From Gigaspora margarita (taxonomy: Eukaryota; Glomeromycota; Glomeromycetes; Diversisporales; Gigasporaceae): a stretch of 64,000 nt of DNA. The translations under genes were made by a program, and so were the position numbers. The notes beneath the pieces were generated by a model that ran no database searches, was not told where the DNA came from, and was given only the letters and a program-made list of their open reading frames with translations. Every line of letters begins with the position of its first letter. Position 1 is the first letter of the stretch. Shown piece by piece: positions 62,700 through 64,000 of the stretch. The stretch is taken from contig WTPW01000768.1 of assembly GCA_009809945.1 (NCBI GenBank), forward strand, positions 111,194 through 175,193, in the 5' to 3' direction.

Positions 62700-63580
62700 A
62701 TATGGATTTTATATATTGATACAAATAATTTTTACGACTGGGCCATGAGTTAGTATTTGCCTATTGGAAATTATAAATAGAGCTAAATCATAAATATCTT
62801 AAAAACAATCCAAATGAGCAAAAAAAATATTTTGAAAAGATTCTTAATACTGAAGCAGATACTAAAAAAGGATATTATCTAAATATTAAGACATACTTTC
62901 TTTTAAAAACTTATGACTATTTGAGTGATTTACCTCCAGCAGTAGAGAATATGACTATAAGCAAAGATATGTTGTGTTCTTATACTACAAAGCTAGTAGA
63001 TAATTTGGATAGTAGATGGTTTTTAGCAATAAAAAAATTAGTACCCTATTTTGGACCACAAAAAGATTAAGTTATCTACTACCAAGAGCTCCAATATTAT
63101 ATAAAATTGGGTATAATAGTTGATAATACTACAGAAATTCTATTATTTGACCAAACTAACTGGCTTGCTCCTTATATAGCCTTTAATACAGAAAAGTGAC
63201 AAGGTGCTAAGAATGCTTTTAAAAAAGATTCTTTAAAGCTTATAAATAACTCGGTATATAGCAAAACTATGAAAAATATTTGCAAATACCAAGACATTAA
63301 GCTCATGCCTATAAATAATGAGCAAGATAAAAAGAAGTTTATTAAACAGATTCATAAACCTCTTTTAAATATGCTAGACAGCTTGGAAATACACTTGTAG
63401 GTGCACATATGGGAAAAGCTAGTGAGACTCTTAATAAGCCTATTATTGTCAGCACATCAGTTCTAGGCCTTAGCAACCTTTTGATATACCAATTCTGGTA
63501 TAGGTATGTAAAAGAGAGATATAGTAATAAGGTCTAGCTTGGATATATAGATACTAGTGATACAAATTGAAATTAAAAAA
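62700..63580 (+). pseudogene. Protein-primed family B DNA polymerase remnant (Polinton or linear-plasmid type)
   Basis: Polymerase blocks appear in the expected order. Motif A-like YIDTNNFYDWAMS is followed at once by a stop and YLPIGNYK (62712-62775). Then come GYYLNIKTYFLLKTYDYLSD, TKLVDNLDSRWFLAIKKLVP, QELQYYIKLGIIVDN, LLFDQTNWLAPYIAFNTEK, and GAKNAFKKDSLKLINNSVYS with KTMKNICK. The palm end is LNKPIIVSTSVLGLSNLLIY followed by a motif C-like YIDTSDT (about 63545-63561), where the usual D-T-D is disturbed. Stops occur at about 62751, 63068, 63198 and 63398, and there is a frame change near 63370. Polintons and related linear plasmids use such polymerases to copy their DNA from a protein primer. 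No integrase, capsid or terminal repeat of such an element was identified. Confidence 0.8.
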
Positions 63581-63594
63581 TCACAACTAATTGA

Positions 63595-63726
63595 AAAGTT
63601 GACAACTAATTAATTGAGAAATTTTTGGCAATTTATATTAAATCGAATAAAAATCAAACAAAATTTGATTAAAAATTGATTAATCAAAAAGTTGACAACT
63701 AATCGATTGCAAAATTTTTGGCAATT
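63595..63726 (+). repeat. 94-bp spaced direct repeat
   Basis: AAAGTTGACAACTAATTAAT followed by GAGAAATTTTTGGCAATT occurs at 63595 and, with few changes, at 63689. It cuts off the polymerase remnant on the right. Confidence 0.7.
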
Positions 63727-63735
63727 GTATTACTA

Positions 63736-63971
63736 AGGCCACTCCAAATTGATTTTTCGTTTAACATAACATAAATATTTTGCTTAAGAGGGGGGGTAAA
63801 AAATCAACAACAAACCAAAAAATACAGCAATTCTATTGGCTAGCCAAAATATAAAAATTTTCAAAAGCTAATACTGCAATTTGATTGGTTAAACTAGTGT
63901 TTTTTTATGTCTAAAATTTTAAAAACTAGAGGAGGGGTTATGTTAAACGAAGAATCAAATTGGTGTGGCCT
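63736..63971. mobile_element. MITE with AGGCCAC termini
   Basis: The left end AGGCCACTCCAAATTGATTT and the right end AAATTGGTGTGGCCT are inverted. The match extends over TTCGTTTAACATAAC and GTTATGTTAAACGAA. The interior has CTATTGGCTAGCCAAAATAT. The target duplication is not resolved. Confidence 0.82.
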
Positions 63972-64000
63972 AATGGATAATAACTCATTTATATTTCAAA

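Overview
The window looks like a gene-poor, repeat-saturated piece of a eukaryotic genome, most likely a very AT-rich fungus. Arbuscular mycorrhizal fungi (Glomeromycotina, e.g. Rhizophagus or relatives) fit best. The clues are one intron-containing AAA ATPase with a fungal-type DUF7025-like N-terminal part, Sel1-like repeat coding sequence, decayed Tc1/mariner, pogo/Tigger, hAT, Ty3-type LTR and LINE elements, and a family B DNA polymerase remnant of Polinton/Maverick or linear-plasmid type. No rRNA, true tRNA or CRISPR was seen. The organism call is inference from these families; no database was consulted.

Layout. 1-7.9 kb: low-complexity arrays, several palindromic MITEs and one tRNA-derived SINE. 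8.0-11.0 kb: the only convincing host gene, a five-exon AAA ATPase whose exons join to exactly 643 codons including the stop. It has one GC-AG intron, MITEs in two introns, and a third MITE that appears to supply the C-terminus and stop. 12.1-15.7 kb: an LTR retrotransposon with 455-457 bp LTRs, 4-bp target duplication, PBS and PPT, but no pol. It codes for a Gag domain followed by Sel1-like repeats, and a hAT MITE is nested in gag. 15.7-19.1 kb: a GC-richer spacer and palindromic MITEs. 20.8-22.5 kb: a decayed Tc1/mariner element with intact TIRs. 23.1-24.6 kb: a decayed pogo/Tigger transposase split by a TTAA-flanked MITE.

From about 22.5 kb on, the sequence is CpG-poor and almost wholly mobile-element debris. 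27.7-30.1 kb is a non-autonomous hAT with 8-bp TSD carrying a nested 1.8-kb TA-flanked element. Two further, more decayed copies of that element lie at 35.1-37.0 and 58.8-61.9 kb; the last is interrupted by a LINE-like retrocopy with a 14-bp TSD. 38.26-52.66 kb is read as one 14.4-kb hAT composite holding other MITEs and a 10.5-kb Ty3-type LTR retrotransposon on the minus strand. Each LTR of that element carries a different TA-flanked insertion, and removing these leaves LTRs of 568 and 570 bp. 55-57.4 kb is a decayed unrecognised coding region. 62.7-63.6 kb is the polymerase remnant.

The genes do not form a pathway. The main story is a stratified record of insertions: many boundaries, TSDs and nesting orders can be read directly. 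The most unusual items are the Gag-Sel1 retroelement, the layered hAT composite, the family of 1.8-2.0 kb elements with internal CTTGCAAAGTGCC-type arrays and graded CpG loss, and the MITEs that share one palindromic core but have different ends. Boundaries were placed by eye, so coordinates of eroded elements are approximate.
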